64,000 bases of DNA, taken from NCBI GenBank assembly GCA_026874595.1, contig CM049311.1, positions 65,451,953 through 65,515,952 on the forward strand, in the 5' to 3' direction. The DNA is from Sipunculus nudus. Taxonomy: Eukaryota > Annelida > Sipuncula > Golfingiida > Sipunculidae. A program made the translations under genes and the position numbers. Positions 12,301 through 27,600 of this stretch are shown here, in pieces (the first letter of the stretch is position 1; every line of letters begins with the position of its first letter). The notes under the pieces are model-generated. The model was not told the origin of the DNA. It did no database searches and worked only from the letters and a program-made list of their open reading frames with translations.

Positions 12301-15300
12301 GTGAAAAATGCTTCTTTGATAAAAAAGTTAAAACTAATCAGATCAGATCCCAAAAATGAGGAGAAGTCTAGAAATCTTTATAGGGTTAAAATTAGTGAGT
12401 TGAAGTAAAATGTCTCATTCTTAATGCTATAGGGGAGCTTACATGATTCTCACACATATGTACAACAGAAATATAAGGTTTCCCAGATTTGTTGATGGAC
12501 AGGAAAAGCTGCTTGGCATAAATTGGTGGGATGGATTATAATTCATCTTATAATTTTCCCAAACAAAAACCGTATTTAAGAATTAACTCAATATTAGCTG
12601 TCAGGTGAGAGTTAGACATTAAAAGCTATTTTTTTTAGTGCCCAGTATTATGATATCAATAAGTCTTCAAACATTTAAACTCATTGTAGAATGGAAGATG
12701 TTTTCTCTGTCTTATTACAATGATAAAAGATTATCACATTAGAGCTTTTGAAGATTTGCCCAAAACTCCTGATAACAAGTCCTCAGAGATCAGGTAGGAC
12801 ATAGACTAATGGTTAAGGCATTGATTATGGGAGCTGAATTAAGGTCATTGGTTTGAACATTGCTGATTCCTTAAGTTAGCATCACTGTTTGAAATCCCTA
12901 TATCTAATTAATATATGGTTAATATTCATAATAGACCCTATAAAGTATACATTATTTTAAACCTGGTACAGTGATCTTCCTATGGTTTACATATTTTTAG
13001 CTCAGCTGACTATAAGTCATCTGAGCTATAGTCGTAGTCCTTTGTCCATCGGCCGGCCGTTAACAGGGCAAACCGTTGGACCTACAAATCCAAAATTTTG
13101 CATACAGTTTGATGTCCCCAAAATCTTCTACCATACTGAAAATTGGGTCACTAAGACTTTGTTCCTTTGAGATATTAAGGAAAAACCTCTGTTTTCCATT
13201 AAAAACCCATTGTTACAGTTCAAGACTGCCTAATATATCACAAACCACTGATCTGAATTTGATCATAGTATATATTCATATTTTTCTATACATTTACTAT
13301 GCACACACCAAAAAATTAGGTCAGTACTGCATAATTTCTTAAAGTTATGGGCCCAAACATAATGCACCTTGTAAAAAATTAGGAAATATATGTACTCTCT
13401 TAACATAAGAATTTCTGATGCTAGAGATTTTTTTTTCAGGGATATAACTTCATTTAATCAAGATTTAATTGTATACCAAAAATTAGATATGAATTTTGCA
13501 ATTTATTAAAGTTATTAGCATAAATATAAAATCACTACCTTAAATTTTGCCCAACTTTGGCCAAGGCACATTTTTCCCTGTAAGTGCTGTGGATTTAATT
13601 TTCACAGCATGTACACATAAGGATTTTATCTGTAAAAATCTGAAATTTGAAAATAAAAGCTGCAAAATTAGGCTAGTAATTGAATGTGAAAAAATATTAG
13701 GATCTAATGTTAGTGCTAACTGACAAGATTTAAGAAGATATAAATACTTTGTAGTATTTCATTCATATCTCTTAAAGTTGGCTGGGCCTAGGTTGGAATA
13801 ACACTGTTAAACTTAGTTTTAAAATTAGGAATGTTGGTCAAACTTTGATGGATTAATTTTCAACTCATATGGCCATATATTTAACTTTTGACAACTTAAT
13901 TACCTTCACACAATATTTGTTTATGAAATGCAACATTATATAACACATACCGTAGGCCCATTTTTTCCCTTGGTGCATCATTAAATGGTTCGAGGCCACA
14001 TGTTTCATTTATTACACAGTGCATATGCTTGAAATCATGTCCATTAATCAATAATTTAGAGAGTTTCATTTAGCAGGGCCATTTTCTCTTAGCTTTTCAA
14101 ATGCTAATATTCATGAAAAACCAAAAGAATTAAAAATATTTTGCAGTTGCTAATATTTTCTAAAGTTCAGCTGAGCGACGTGACCCATGGGTCCCTTGTT
14201 CAACTATTCATTCATTTTTACATAATTTTGTAACATTTAAAAAAAAATAAAATTTGTAAAAGGTACATTTTGTTAAGCCCCCAGTAACATTAATCTGCTT
14301 TTTAATGAATTAATAATAAACTGCATGACAATATCTAAAAAGAATGTTTTTGATTTTCTTCTATCATTATTATATTTACCCAAAAATAGAAATTTTTAGT
14401 TTTTATTTAACAATTTATTGAATGAAAATTGTAAATTTCATATTCCTATAGGATGTAGAGGTTTCAAACAGTGATGCTGCTTTAATGGTAAAATCTTGCT
14501 AGATCTTCAGAGATTTGCTCTTAAAGAAAGGTTCACTTTAACATATATTCTGCCTTAGTCCAGCCCGTCTCATGGTAGAAGGCGTTTTCTATATCTTGTT
14601 CTTCTGAGGAAGATGAAATATTCTCCAGAACACTGGGTGAAGCTTTTATATAAGTAAATTTTCTCTATTCATGTTGTTATGTTGAAACTCTAGACATTTC
14701 AGTTCACTGTTGTTCCAAAAATAATTCAAATTTTTCCTGTTATGTATGTCTGCCTCTTTTGTTTTTCTTAAATATTTTATTTTTAACAAGTAAATGAAAA
14801 ATCAGGTGGACAGGGGTGTATAAAATGAGTATACTTCTCAGTTAAGTCATATCATTCATGAACTAAAAGGATGAATAATTGTCAAATAATAGGGTACATG
14901 TAACATAGGCAGCCAAGTGGTTAAAAATGAAGGTCTGTGGCTCAGACCCCACCAGAGCTCCAAAGGCAAAAATGTTGAAGTATTAATAGATGCTCAGACA
15001 TGTGCTCGATTGTCTTAATGACAAGTTTACCAAAATATTGTACATTACAAAATCACTTAACTGATGTTAAATGTACACCCACAACACCTTGCAGCATATG
15101 AAATGAATAGGGATTTACTTGTTTATGATTTTAGAAAGAAACTTCAAAGCTGGATCTCAAAGGGTAATTTCCAGGAAGCTTAAAGCCAGCTATTCACCTG
15201 CATCATTTGTAAACTCTTTGTGGTTTCCGGTTTACTGTGTCTACATATTAATGAACTGTAGTTAATTAGGGCTAAGAAATGGTCTTATAATGCCTCTGTA

Positions 15301-16077
15301 ATGGAGGTAGGGGCTGTTTGTAACCACGGTACACATGCCCGTGTTGACAAACTGAAAAACCATGTGATTGGAGGTGGTAGATTTGAACACTAGCACTTAT
15401 TGCTGCGAACATGTAATCCATGCAAGCAAATGCCCAATGCAACCTCCAGCCATTTGTAAATCTGGTTCGTCTGATTTGCCTTTAGATGTCCTTGTTTGAT
15501 GTGCTTGGATTATGGTCTGAAACCATATTAGGAGGCCCCCTCATATGTTGTAAACATATGGATATAAACAAAACAGAGTACCTTTTCACTGTTTTTGTAA
15601 AAGGTTCGAGGGATTATATCTATTTAATACATGTCATATATCAGAGTGGGCTCCTTTAAATAAGACCCTTTAATTTCAGATGTAATTAGAGTAAAATCGA
15701 GATTGAATCCTCATTGTCTGGAATAGTCAAACAGGTACCTTTTAAATATGTTCTGTTGTAGAACCCTGACCACTAGAGTCAGTTACTAGGATTAAAACCA
15801 TCCTAGCATTTTGATATGTTTGAACCAAATCTAATAAGGTTATGTCACATGTATAGGATAACCATGACCCACCAGCAGGTTTATATAAGGTATTCATGAT
15901 CAACATAACATCCAGTTAACAAACCTTTGTAGGGACTATACAATAGCTGTCACTGTAGCACAGAGAAAAACTTCCTTCCAGAGTTCACTTCCTTGTTCAT
16001 GCAGTTGCATTATGTTGTTTATTATATAATGCAGGGGGCATTCAGAGTTTAATACAACAGCAAGCCAATTTTGGAGG

Positions 16078-16146
<69 letters not shown>

Positions 16147-16151
16147 TATAT

Positions 16152-16218
<67 letters not shown>

Positions 16219-18611
16219 AAATTCATTTTGATGTAGTGTCATTGATAAAAAAGTAGATTATTAAAAGAAGACTCTCAGTACCTTCTTTAATTAAGGAATA
16301 ATTTATAGTTGAATAAAAAGACAACAGTCATCATGACAATTAACAGACTTATGAACAAGCTGATTCATTGAGTAATGTATGGTTGAGGTAAGAAGTCTGT
16401 ATATTTACATAAAGAAAACCTGGTAGGTTCAGTGAGTGCGTTAGAAGAAACCATTCACCTTTAACAGACAATTGATATATCTCAATTCACCTGACTGAGT
16501 CTTGTTAGCTCAGTTTCACTTTGTCATCCTCATGACCATACTTAAGATCTTTATGAATGATACCCCCACTGGTAGATATACTAAAATAACACTGAGTGTT
16601 ACTGAGTGCTCACACTAAGTAACATCACCTACATACCTGTATGATTACTAATCAACATCGTTCACCTCTGTACCTTAGCTCCACTAAATACAAATTGATA
16701 TAAATCATGGAGCGTGTAGACAGATGGCCGCCTTCAGCTGCACCAGGAGCTTTTGAAGTAACTTTGTACACATAACCTTTGAACTTTGTGCCGAATCTGT
16801 TATCTTGGGGAGTTACGGAGTATGGTGAAATGTGATTATTGTTGCCAAGTGACTCCTGTAGTAGGTCTGTGTATAAAAGGATATGGGTGATCGACCTTGC
16901 AGCTTGGTTAAGCTATCGTGAAACAGGATATGTGTGAAATGAGGACATTGGAGAGAGAAATGTCATAAGAGGCACTGTGAGCATTAGGACCGGTGTTTGT
17001 GGGAAAGGGAAAACCTCCTCAGGGCCACAAAGTGGATGTAACTGATTTTGTGTGGTTACAAGTATACGCTAGCTGGCAGTACATGTGATCACTGGATTCC
17101 TGGCATTATAGTCTGCTGCCATATCACACTGGAGGTTATAGGATATTGTAGATAACAGCATTGAGTATGGTCTTGAAATCAGCACTGGGATAATGTTAAT
17201 CATTACTAACGTATCATCAGTGACCCATCATATTCCATACGACTGAGGATATTTTGTGCATATGTACATGCCAGACATCAGATTGGATAACCACTGTGAT
17301 TTGCGATATTTTATTTAAATTTTGGAGCAAGAGCATCTTGTAAATACCAGTTTTTGAATGTACAAGTTTAATGTACAAGCAACCAGGTTTTACCTGTGAG
17401 TGGTTACCAAGCTCTCAAACAACTGCTGAATGAATACACCAGAACTTAATAATATCAAGCATTCTTATGGAAACAGTAACTTGAATGCAGAAATTATTTA
17501 TTAACATGGCCACACTCAGAGTAAGAGTGATACCTGCCTGTGGGGAATATTAGTTCTGTGATGTTATTAGGGCCGGTGTGATATATGGATGTATCATGAG
17601 AATATTGTATGATTATCGATGGCTCTGACAACTAGCAACTAATGACATTATCAGTGAGTCTGACAGGAACTGATACAAATGTCAATTACTGGCAATAGAA
17701 ACAAGATAACAAATTTATACAATCCAAGTGGACTGGTACAACAAACTAAATAAATTTGACATTGTTCTTTTTCTGTGTTGCCTGAAAACATTGCAAATAG
17801 AGACTGTTAGAGCACACCAGGATATTAAAAACTAAATGCAGTTAAATATGGAGCATTACAGACTGTTTTGCTGTATAAAAATATGGATATTTTATTGATA
17901 ATCATGCAAATTAATGGATATTAATATTTATTCTAAAGATTTTCATTGATCAGTCACCAAACGTGGCCCAATGATTGATATAAATTTTACAGCCATTAAT
18001 CAGCCCTAAAAGTTGTGGTCAGGCTGCTGTAATCTGTTGTCGTGGTAATGCATAAAGTGTTCACCAGGATCAAGCATGCACAGAGTAGTGTGGCAGACAC
18101 TGTGGCTTTCATTTCTGGGAATGTGTTGCCTTGGTTACCAACAATCCTCAGGTATTTTTAGTTTTCTCCATCATGAGCAAATTAGTTTAGAAAACTCATT
18201 AAGCTCTAAGCATTGGATGTTCACCTAAAATTTTATAAAATGCCAGATTATACGTCTCAGCAATGAGTTTATAAAAACTGTTTGGTCAAAGCCACGTAAT
18301 GGGCTTATAACATAATCTGACAGATTCTTATGAGTAATTGGGGTTATTTATACATATATACTTTTTTCATGTTTGATTTCAATATTTAATATTTAAAAGT
18401 GAAATAAAAAGTATCAAAGAAATTTATATATTCAGTCATTTTAAAAGATTTAAATATAATAAACTAAAACATGAACATTCTCCTAACCAGGGATAAAAGA
18501 GGAAAATTTTATGTTTACAATGAAAAATTATTAGACTTGTAATTACACATAATTAGACAAAATAATATCTTTTAATCAATGATCAAGATAGCACAGATTC
18601 CCTTGCACATT

Positions 18612-18652
<41 letters not shown>

Positions 18653-21600
18653 TTTCTCTCTCTCTCTTTCTCTCCTTCTCTCTATCTCTCTCTTTCACTT
18701 GTATAAACTTAGGATGTAATCTGTGCCATAACACTGATATATTGTGAAATCTCAATAGGCACTCAGGGTTTCAGCCTTGTGATGTCTGGGGTATACATAA
18801 CCCCATATATATAAAACATGGAGCATGGTGACATAATGGTTAAGGTGCAAGACTTGTGACTGCAAGGTTGAGGATTTGATCCCAGTAAGACTCCTTTCAC
18901 AATTACACATTCCCTGGCCACAGTCCTATTACCCGCAGTGATGCACCCTTTTAACCCTGGATTGAATGATTACTGGTTATAAATGGAGGGGGGAGGCAAA
19001 ATATAGACTGATTAGCCCTTGTATTATGTTATATGGCTACATGGGTTGTATGCTCCCCCAGGGGGCCCAAAAAAAGTGCAAGAATAAAAAAGACCTGAAA
19101 GACCAGGAAGGTGAAGTCTGCCATTACCAGTGACATCACTGTCAAAACACACTCCCTTTTCTTCATCCATTTACAACAGATAATGCTGAATACAGGCCTT
19201 GGACTTATCATTTAATAGATACATATATATCTTAAGATCTCTTACCAAAGATAAAAGTAGGTTTTAGCTGTAATAGAATCCTCATAATTTGGAGCATCAG
19301 CAAATTGATCAGTGGGATAGTCTGTGCAGTCAGCAAAATACTTTGGAAGTTGGTGCATTTGCAGGGTTTCAAACTTGGGATGTTTATGAAAAGAAAATAA
19401 TAAAGAAAAACCTTAGTGAATAAGATTTACCATAAAAGGTGAACAGTTCACTCACATCCTATGTACATTACATATGGTTAAAAGTGAAAAGGCAAAGATT
19501 GACATAATAAAAGAGCAGGAATTTATTATTTCCTGTAAATCAGTGATGGATTAGATAAGAAATATAAGATTTATTATATCAGGTGTGGATCCAGAGGCGA
19601 GACCCCACCCCCCCCCCCCCCTGCTCTCATTTCTATGCTCAGCTTGGGCACAGATTGTAACCACTGGACCTGGAATCTTCTTACTTGACATCCAGGGAGG
19701 TCCATGAAAAGTCTTCATTGAAACATGGAATTAGGTCTTGGTTACCTTTATTCTTCAAGCTATAAGTCTCAGAACAATTAAAGAAATGATACAAACCCCC
19801 AGTATCTAAATAACTGATGCATTGATCACCATGATTCTTTTCCTGCATATTGATCAGGAAGTGTTTCAACAGTTCCTAAAGACTTGAGGCACCACCTGAA
19901 TATTTCTAATTTTTACACATTTTTTCCTTAAAAGTTCATTCTTGACTTGTAATGAGAATTAACATACCTATTAAAGGTGTCTTATTTCATTTAACAACGC
20001 CAGAAAACCATGTATCTGACATATTTGTTTTGACTTTAAAACGTGTATGCTAAAAAACAGAAATAGTGTAAGACAGGATATTGGCTTTTACCATAAACTT
20101 TGCCATTTTGAAATTTTTTAAACTTTTCCTATTTCATCATTTTCAAACTGGGTTAGCATGTACTTGGAAAAAAAACAAGCCATGTAGGACAAAGCAGACA
20201 TTCCTGATCCGGCTTTTCTCAGGGGGCTTACAAATTTCATACAATAAGGTCAGTTAGATATGATGTCCCCATGGACATTTCATGTGTCATGAGTGCAAAA
20301 CACTAGGTTATATTTGTGTCACGAATGCAACGCACATGTTTGGGCTTTTTAATTTTGGAAACCTTCACCCTGGGATTCATGTTGCCCATTGTTCAATTTT
20401 TCCTGAATTCAGTGTCATAGCCCGGGCCACTAGTTTTAGACAATTTTTATGCATGCCACCTGTTGACTCCTCCCCGCAATAAATCCTGGAACCGCACCTG
20501 TTATATATTTCTCTCTTAATTTAATAAAAGAGAATTCCCCAGGTTTAATGTTCACTTAAGTCATCATCAAAAAGTAAAGATACCAAGATCAAGAAAGATT
20601 CTGCCATCCCTGTTTTGGCCGGTACAAAATGATTCACCCTGTTAAACACTCTATAAAGAATATTGTACAGTGAGATCATGAAATGGAACCCATGCAAATC
20701 AATGACAAAGGGAAATTCATGAAAATTTACCTTTTTGCATATGAAACCAACTACAGTTTAGTCTTCTTCTGTGCAGCACAATTGATGAATGATCTGTATT
20801 AGAGAATAGTGGATTCTTTCCAGGTGAGAGTTAATAGCTCATGAAAATGTACAACATATGGTTATGGATGTTAGTTGTTGTGCAGTTTTAAATCATTGGT
20901 GCCACAATAGATGTCATGGTGGTTGTGTCTTGAGAATTTATTTAATTGAAACACTGAAATTTTGTTTTGTAGCTCCAGAGATGGTAGGACAGATAACTAC
21001 AACCATGAAAAACCCAGAGGAAATATTACTCAGGTGGGAAGCTCCAACATTCCCGAATGGACCGTTGTCTTCCCTGAGGTATGTTGTACAGTGGCGCAAC
21101 CAGGAAATGAACGAATCTACGGAGAAAGAACAGGATGGCCTTGTGCAGGAGTCTGTCAAACTGAAAAAAGCTGATGGCATCCGTGGTGGTAAAACGTTTA
21201 TATACAAGGTAAGATATATCAGGTTTATTCAGGAATTCACCAAAAATATAGTGTACACAACCTCAGAAGCATGTCATTGAAAATATTATTATTCCTACAA
21301 GAAAATCCAAGTATTAATATTTTACTAGAGAAAGGCTGAAATCTTTTACTAGTTCCATACCATGCAGGTGACACCTTATTCATTGCCATATTATGATAAG
21401 GAGTTAAACCCTCTCAAATTCATAAATTTGCATATGGATCCTTGTGCAATTTTTAAGGGATATAGAAAAGCCATATGTTTCTATGTGGGAATAGCTGTTT
21501 CTTTGCTGCAGTGTATCTTTGCTTCAGTAACAGCAAATACACTATAAATGTTCCTGAAGAACCTCTTAGTTCCATTGATTATCACCACTGAGAAAAAAAT

Positions 21601-24600
21601 TCATGTTTCAGCTGGGTGGTGATAGTTGGCACTGAATATACTTTCTGACTGCCTCATAATAGATGCAGCCACATAGGCTTGAAGGATTTAATTGGTACCA
21701 TTTTCCTTAAAAAGAGAATTTCAACTCTTGTAGGTGTTTGCATATCAAGAAAACAGGAACAAAAGTGGTCCAACTAAGAGCATCACACTTACACAATACC
21801 AGTACCCAGGGGAGATTGTACGTTTACCTTCTGATGACGGATCCCTCAGTGTGCAGTGGATTTCCCCATCTGATGACATCATCTACAAACATATTATAGC
21901 TTGTAGAGAGGTATGGGCCAGTGTTACTTAGGATTTAAATAATAAAATAACTTGAACCTAATATATTACATTATATATCATATTATATTATGATACATTA
22001 TGTTCAAGTTATTTATATCATGTTATTTTATATAATATTATATTATTGTGTCATATTATATTACATTTTATTATAATATATTATCAATAGTAATTATATC
22101 TTCCCCTCTCCAGGGGAGACATAATGTGTTCAGTGCCATCATCTCTCATTATCTGTTGTTGTCAGTCGTTTGCAGAAAATCTTGTGAACACAAAAACACT
22201 TGAAGGGCTGCATATTTTTTGCAAAAGGTGAAACACAAATGGTTTCTACTAAAATCTCAGACAATTTAAAAATCTGGTGATGGTGACCTTGAGCTTCATC
22301 CTTTAGGTCTGTCTTGCTGAAATGTATTACTTTTGTTAACCTCATAACTTCTGAAGTGTTTGACAGTTTGTCCTCAAATTGGGTACACGACTTGTTTCAA
22401 CAAATTTCTTGGACAAGTTCTAAAACCGGTAACCTCGACCAGGATATTAAAGGTCAAATCTGCTGAAATCTAGAATCATAGTTTTGAGATAGTGCATATT
22501 TTGATATATATTTGGTGGGGGAGACATATCTGATCTTGCACTGCAGAAACAAAGCCATTATAGTTTACAAGTAATAATTTGTATTTTGTGTGATTCACAG
22601 GCTGGGATGCTCATATTTCTTGTTTTTCTAGGACTGTGCATTAATTATTGTGTAACATCATGTAGAGTTTTACTTTTCAGAACATTTTATATGTATTTCA
22701 AGTTTAAGGTCCAATTAGTGTATTCATTTTACTGTCAGATGGATTTTAAAAAAGGCTGTTTTCATTTCATCTTACATTAGCATTGTGTTTTATCAATAGT
22801 TTAACCAATTGTATTTATTGTTACCATCAGTTAGTCATGTAGCAAACATTTAAAAGACAAAAAAGTTTTTGTCTTTTATAAATGTTTTGATCAATTGTTT
22901 TAATTTCCTAATCATATGTACTTGCATTATTAACAATGTGTTTATTTAATCAGGTGGGCTCACCTTTACCTTATAAACATAGTCCAGAGCGTGCAACAAA
23001 AAAGAGCACAACCTACAATGAAACATTTAGTGGTTTGAAAGCAGAAACCAAGTATGCATTCAGGATTGAAGCTTTTTATGTTAATGGAGATGGACGATTT
23101 CTTTGGCCTCTCAGTGACAAGGAACCAGTCTTCGGCACTGGAGGTAAAAATTTGTTTGTTTTTTTTCCTTTAAAGCATATGGCATTAACATTGATTTTTT
23201 TTGGTGGTGTACCCAATAATTTCATGTTAATAGTATTTGATAACTGATACATCCCTGTTATAAGGTATCAAACCAGTGGTAAATGTATTTATATCTTACC
23301 CCTAACCTTTACCAACTACTTTTATTATTTGCCCCCTCTAAAATGATGCAAGTGAATGTTTGAGTGTATTATCTTTTAATGAGGGAAATATATATTCATT
23401 TAAAAAGTGTCTTTTTAATTGTTACACAACAACACATGTTGCATTTATCATGGTGTAATGAAAACAAATCCTGTTCTAAGCTGACATATTTTTATTACAT
23501 TTCCGTTTGGAACTGGCTTGATATATTTATCACTGGTCTTATATTATTTACAATTTCTGTTTTAAAACAGAGAACAGGCCAGGCAAACCTGATCCACCTA
23601 AAGTGGTAGAATTTGATAAATACAAGAATGTTACGTGGAAACTTAGTGACAATGGAGGGCTTCCGATCATCACTTATGAACTTTACGTCAGGTAAGTCAG
23701 CACACCAGCATAAAACCTTCATAATAAAAATTATCACAACCACTTATGAATTAAATGTTAAGTAAAATGACCAGTACAATCAATTGGGTCATTATTAGCC
23801 AGTGAGAATGACTCAGAGGAACCATGGAAAACATCCAACATTCATTCACTATTTCAGTATGCTGGCAGCTATATATAGCAAAGCAAGCTTTTGCCCACAG
23901 TGGGTACATGGAATGAGTTTGAATGAATGCTATATGACCACTTATAGACACAATTAATGCAGGAAAGAAACAGATAAAATATGTTTGTCTTCAGTAGAGA
24001 TAATGATAGGATATGTGCAGTATTTATTTCATTTTAATATCAATACACCGGTTCAAGATTTTGTTTAAATGATTCATGTATGACTTCCATTTAAATGACC
24101 AAAAACAAAGGTTTAATCATGCACTCATTTTACATATTGTGACATTTATGAAAGCAGTGTTTTGGAGAGACCTCTGATGGAGATTTTCCAAAACAGTCTC
24201 AGTACAATCAGGTCCCTGTCTTCATTTGTTACATAAATATGCCCTGTGCTTTATTTAGTGCTTAATTTAATTTTATATTAAATTATATCATAATTTCTTA
24301 CCTTATATTATGAGGGAAGGTTAAAATAGTTAAATACATGAAACCTTTATTAAAAACAGTATGTTTAATTAACTGTTCATAATTATGTAAAATAAACATG
24401 TAACTTTATCCTGTTTCAGAAATTACTCAGATGACAAGGAATATTTGGTTTACAACAACACAAGAACAAGCTGGACAGTACAGAACCTTATCCAAGGGAA
24501 GAGTTACACATTCAAAGTCAGAGCCCTGAATAAGCTGGGCTTTGGGGAATTCAGCCTTGAAAGTACACCCTTTGATCCCCCTGTCACAGGTATATATTTT

Positions 24601-27600
24601 CATGTACATTATAGAAATTTGTTTAATATAAATTTATAAATTATACTGTATATATTTGTAAATTCAGTTATAAAAACTTTATCAGGTAACATTCAGTGTT
24701 ATTTTATTTGCTGCTCATGTTCATGTTTAAGGAATTAAATGAAATTAATGAAATGATGAATTAAATGAAATAATGTTAAAATAATTGAAATATTTTTTTA
24801 GCATCATCAACACAACCTCCAGAGAACAGGCAGTGGATTATTATTCTAGCCGCCTTCTTCGGAGTAGTCATTCTGGTCATAGCTGCCATCATAGCATGTT
24901 TCAGTGAGTACCATTATGTATTGTCCTGGTTATCACAGCCATCATACCATGTTTCAGTAAGTACCATTACTTATTGTCCTGGTCATTGCAGCCATCATAG
25001 CATGCTGCTGTAAGTACCATTATTAGGGCCCCTCTTCAATAGAAGCGGGTGCCCTATAACCCTGTCTGTCTGTATGTCCATGTGTCTGTCCACAAATTCA
25101 TTTCCAGATGATAATTCCAGTTTCAATTCACATACGGATTTCAAACTTAATATATAAATGGCCCCCCACTAAAGCAAGAACCCTATTGATTTTGGGTTCA
25201 TAAGGTCAAAGGTCAGGTCTCAAGACTCACCCTTTTTAAAACTTTGTGGATGCATTTTAAGCTTAGCTTTCAATTTCAGTCTTTCCACTTACACATATAG
25301 GACACCAGCTACTCTCTGAACACAGCGTGTGACCTGGTGACCATCCACTCACACGCTGTGAGTGATAGCAGGATTTCTCAGGTTTTGCAACACCCAGTCA
25401 GTTTACACTGGATAAAGTAAAATCTGAATGGCTCTGTGTTTAAAGGGGCCCAATCACCAATAAAGCATGTTGAATTTACACGAAAAATAGCCTCTTCCCT
25501 TTAAAATGAATTGGTACCTGCCAAACTATTGCCCTGAAACCGTTTGCTTAGTCCAGTAAACGAGTGTTAAAAACAGTGGAACGGGCGCAATCACAGGTGT
25601 AAACATAAACACAGTGCATGCATCGCCGGGCTACAACACGTGTCAATCTGGAGATTCCCTGACTGAATTGGCCCAAAAAGTGAAATACATTGGCTGAAAC
25701 ATCACGTGTTGTGGCTCACAATCAGACCTCTGGTCACGCTGGATTGTTTTGGTAAACAAACACACATGGACTGTGTTTACCAACACGCAGAGCCATAATA
25801 AGGTGCTGAACAGCCATATGCGAAGTACTGAGCCTGTGTGCTGGTGTGTTTTTGCTGGTAAACTTTTGTATAAAGTAAAACTGAACTGTTAGTGTGGAAG
25901 AGTAGACATAATATAACTCCTGATTATGTCCCTTTAAACAAATCTGCAGAACTGGTACTAGAAGAAATCTGAATGGCTTAGCATGTAAACAAACACAGCT
26001 GTGCCCGTGGCAAACTTGTGAAGCACTGCATGAAAGGAACTATGCAGACAGCGGGGGATAACTGACCTCAGGCCACACCAGCAATTCAGTATAGAGACTG
26101 TGTTGAAAGTTGATGATTGCATCATGTGTATGCCAACTGGGGGTGGGGGGGTGGGGAGGGGGGTAGAAAAAAGTCTATGCTAGCTACCAAGCACTTTCCC
26201 CCACAGTGCAAAGTGACCAGTACCTCGAAGAACATCCGATTGTGCTGGTGATATGTGCTATGTGTTTGGTTAAATATTACGCAGGGGGGAATATCACAGA
26301 GACAGCACCACCTGAGGCCAAACCTGACTGGCAACCTCGGTTTATTGCAGTGGGTAGAGGAGCGAATAGTTGACCATGAAGTAACCGCTTCCTATGGAGC
26401 GTAGACACCTGCCAACAGGGAAATATCTCTATCAGTCTTGGGGTCACACATTCAAAGGTCAAGGTCACAGGAGCCATCTGTCCACAAATTAATTTCCAGA
26501 TGATAACTCCAGTTGGGATTCACATATGATTTCAAACGTAATATATTGATGGCCCACCACTAAAGAAAGAACCCTATTGATTTTTGGGTCATGAGGTCAA
26601 AGGGCAAGGTCACAGTCCTCACATCTTTAAATAAGATTGTGGATGCATTTTATGCAAAACCTTTCATACCAGAGGTTCCATCTTACACATACAGCTCACC
26701 TGCCAATAGGCACATATCCCTTTCCCTATTGGGGTCAAAAGGTCAAAGGTCAAGGTCACGGGAGTCATCTGTCCATGCATTGATATCTAGAACCTTTCAT
26801 AACTCCAGTTTGGATTCACAAATATTGATTTCAAACTTAATATATATATATATATGGTCCACCAAAAAAAACAAGAACCCTATTTATTTTTTGGGTTATG
26901 AGGTCAGAGATCAAGGTCTCTGAGGACTTATTATTCTTAAATGTTGTGAATGCCTTTTAAGCCAAACTTTTCTTGCCAGTCTTTCCATATTCTTTAGTGT
27001 TTAAATACTGGTTTTGGTTAGTTTCCTCTGTCTCTGCATGTAATCAGGTCTTTTATTATATTTTTCCAAGCATCACTCAGCCAACACTATAAATCTAAGG
27101 GCCTTTAGCTAGGCCCTTCCTGACCTGTCAGTATTTATCTAGTTTATTCTCATGTCAGCAAGTAACACATACTGTCTGATCAGCAGGTGCCATCGCACAC
27201 TCTTTGAATAGTATGTATCATCATATGCTCTCTGCTTGCCATTTGAATCATATATATGGGTTAGCCATTTAATTATTTATTTCACTATCCCTGTCCTTAT
27301 TTTCAATTACATATTTTGTGAATATTCTACGATGACAGATATATGAGAGACTGAGTATTTTACTCTCATTAATATTTTACCTAGACATATACTATAACTT
27401 AGATAATAAGACCAGCAGTATATGTCCAGTACTTTTTACTTTTTCTTATTTTTATTCCATCTGTTTTCAGTGATGAGGAAGGTGCAGCCGAGGGTGCCGA
27501 CCAGCTCCAGGACCGTAAACTCAGAGTTAGCAACTCTACGTGAACTACCAAACGGCACTGTGCACACTACCAACACACTTTATGCTATCAAGTGAGCCTG

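Noticed and set aside
15936-16256. Tyr-Ile repeat ORFs on both strands
   Set aside because: They arise from the (TA)n microsatellite; the same holds for those at 58158-58497, 58992-59204 and 60755-61190.
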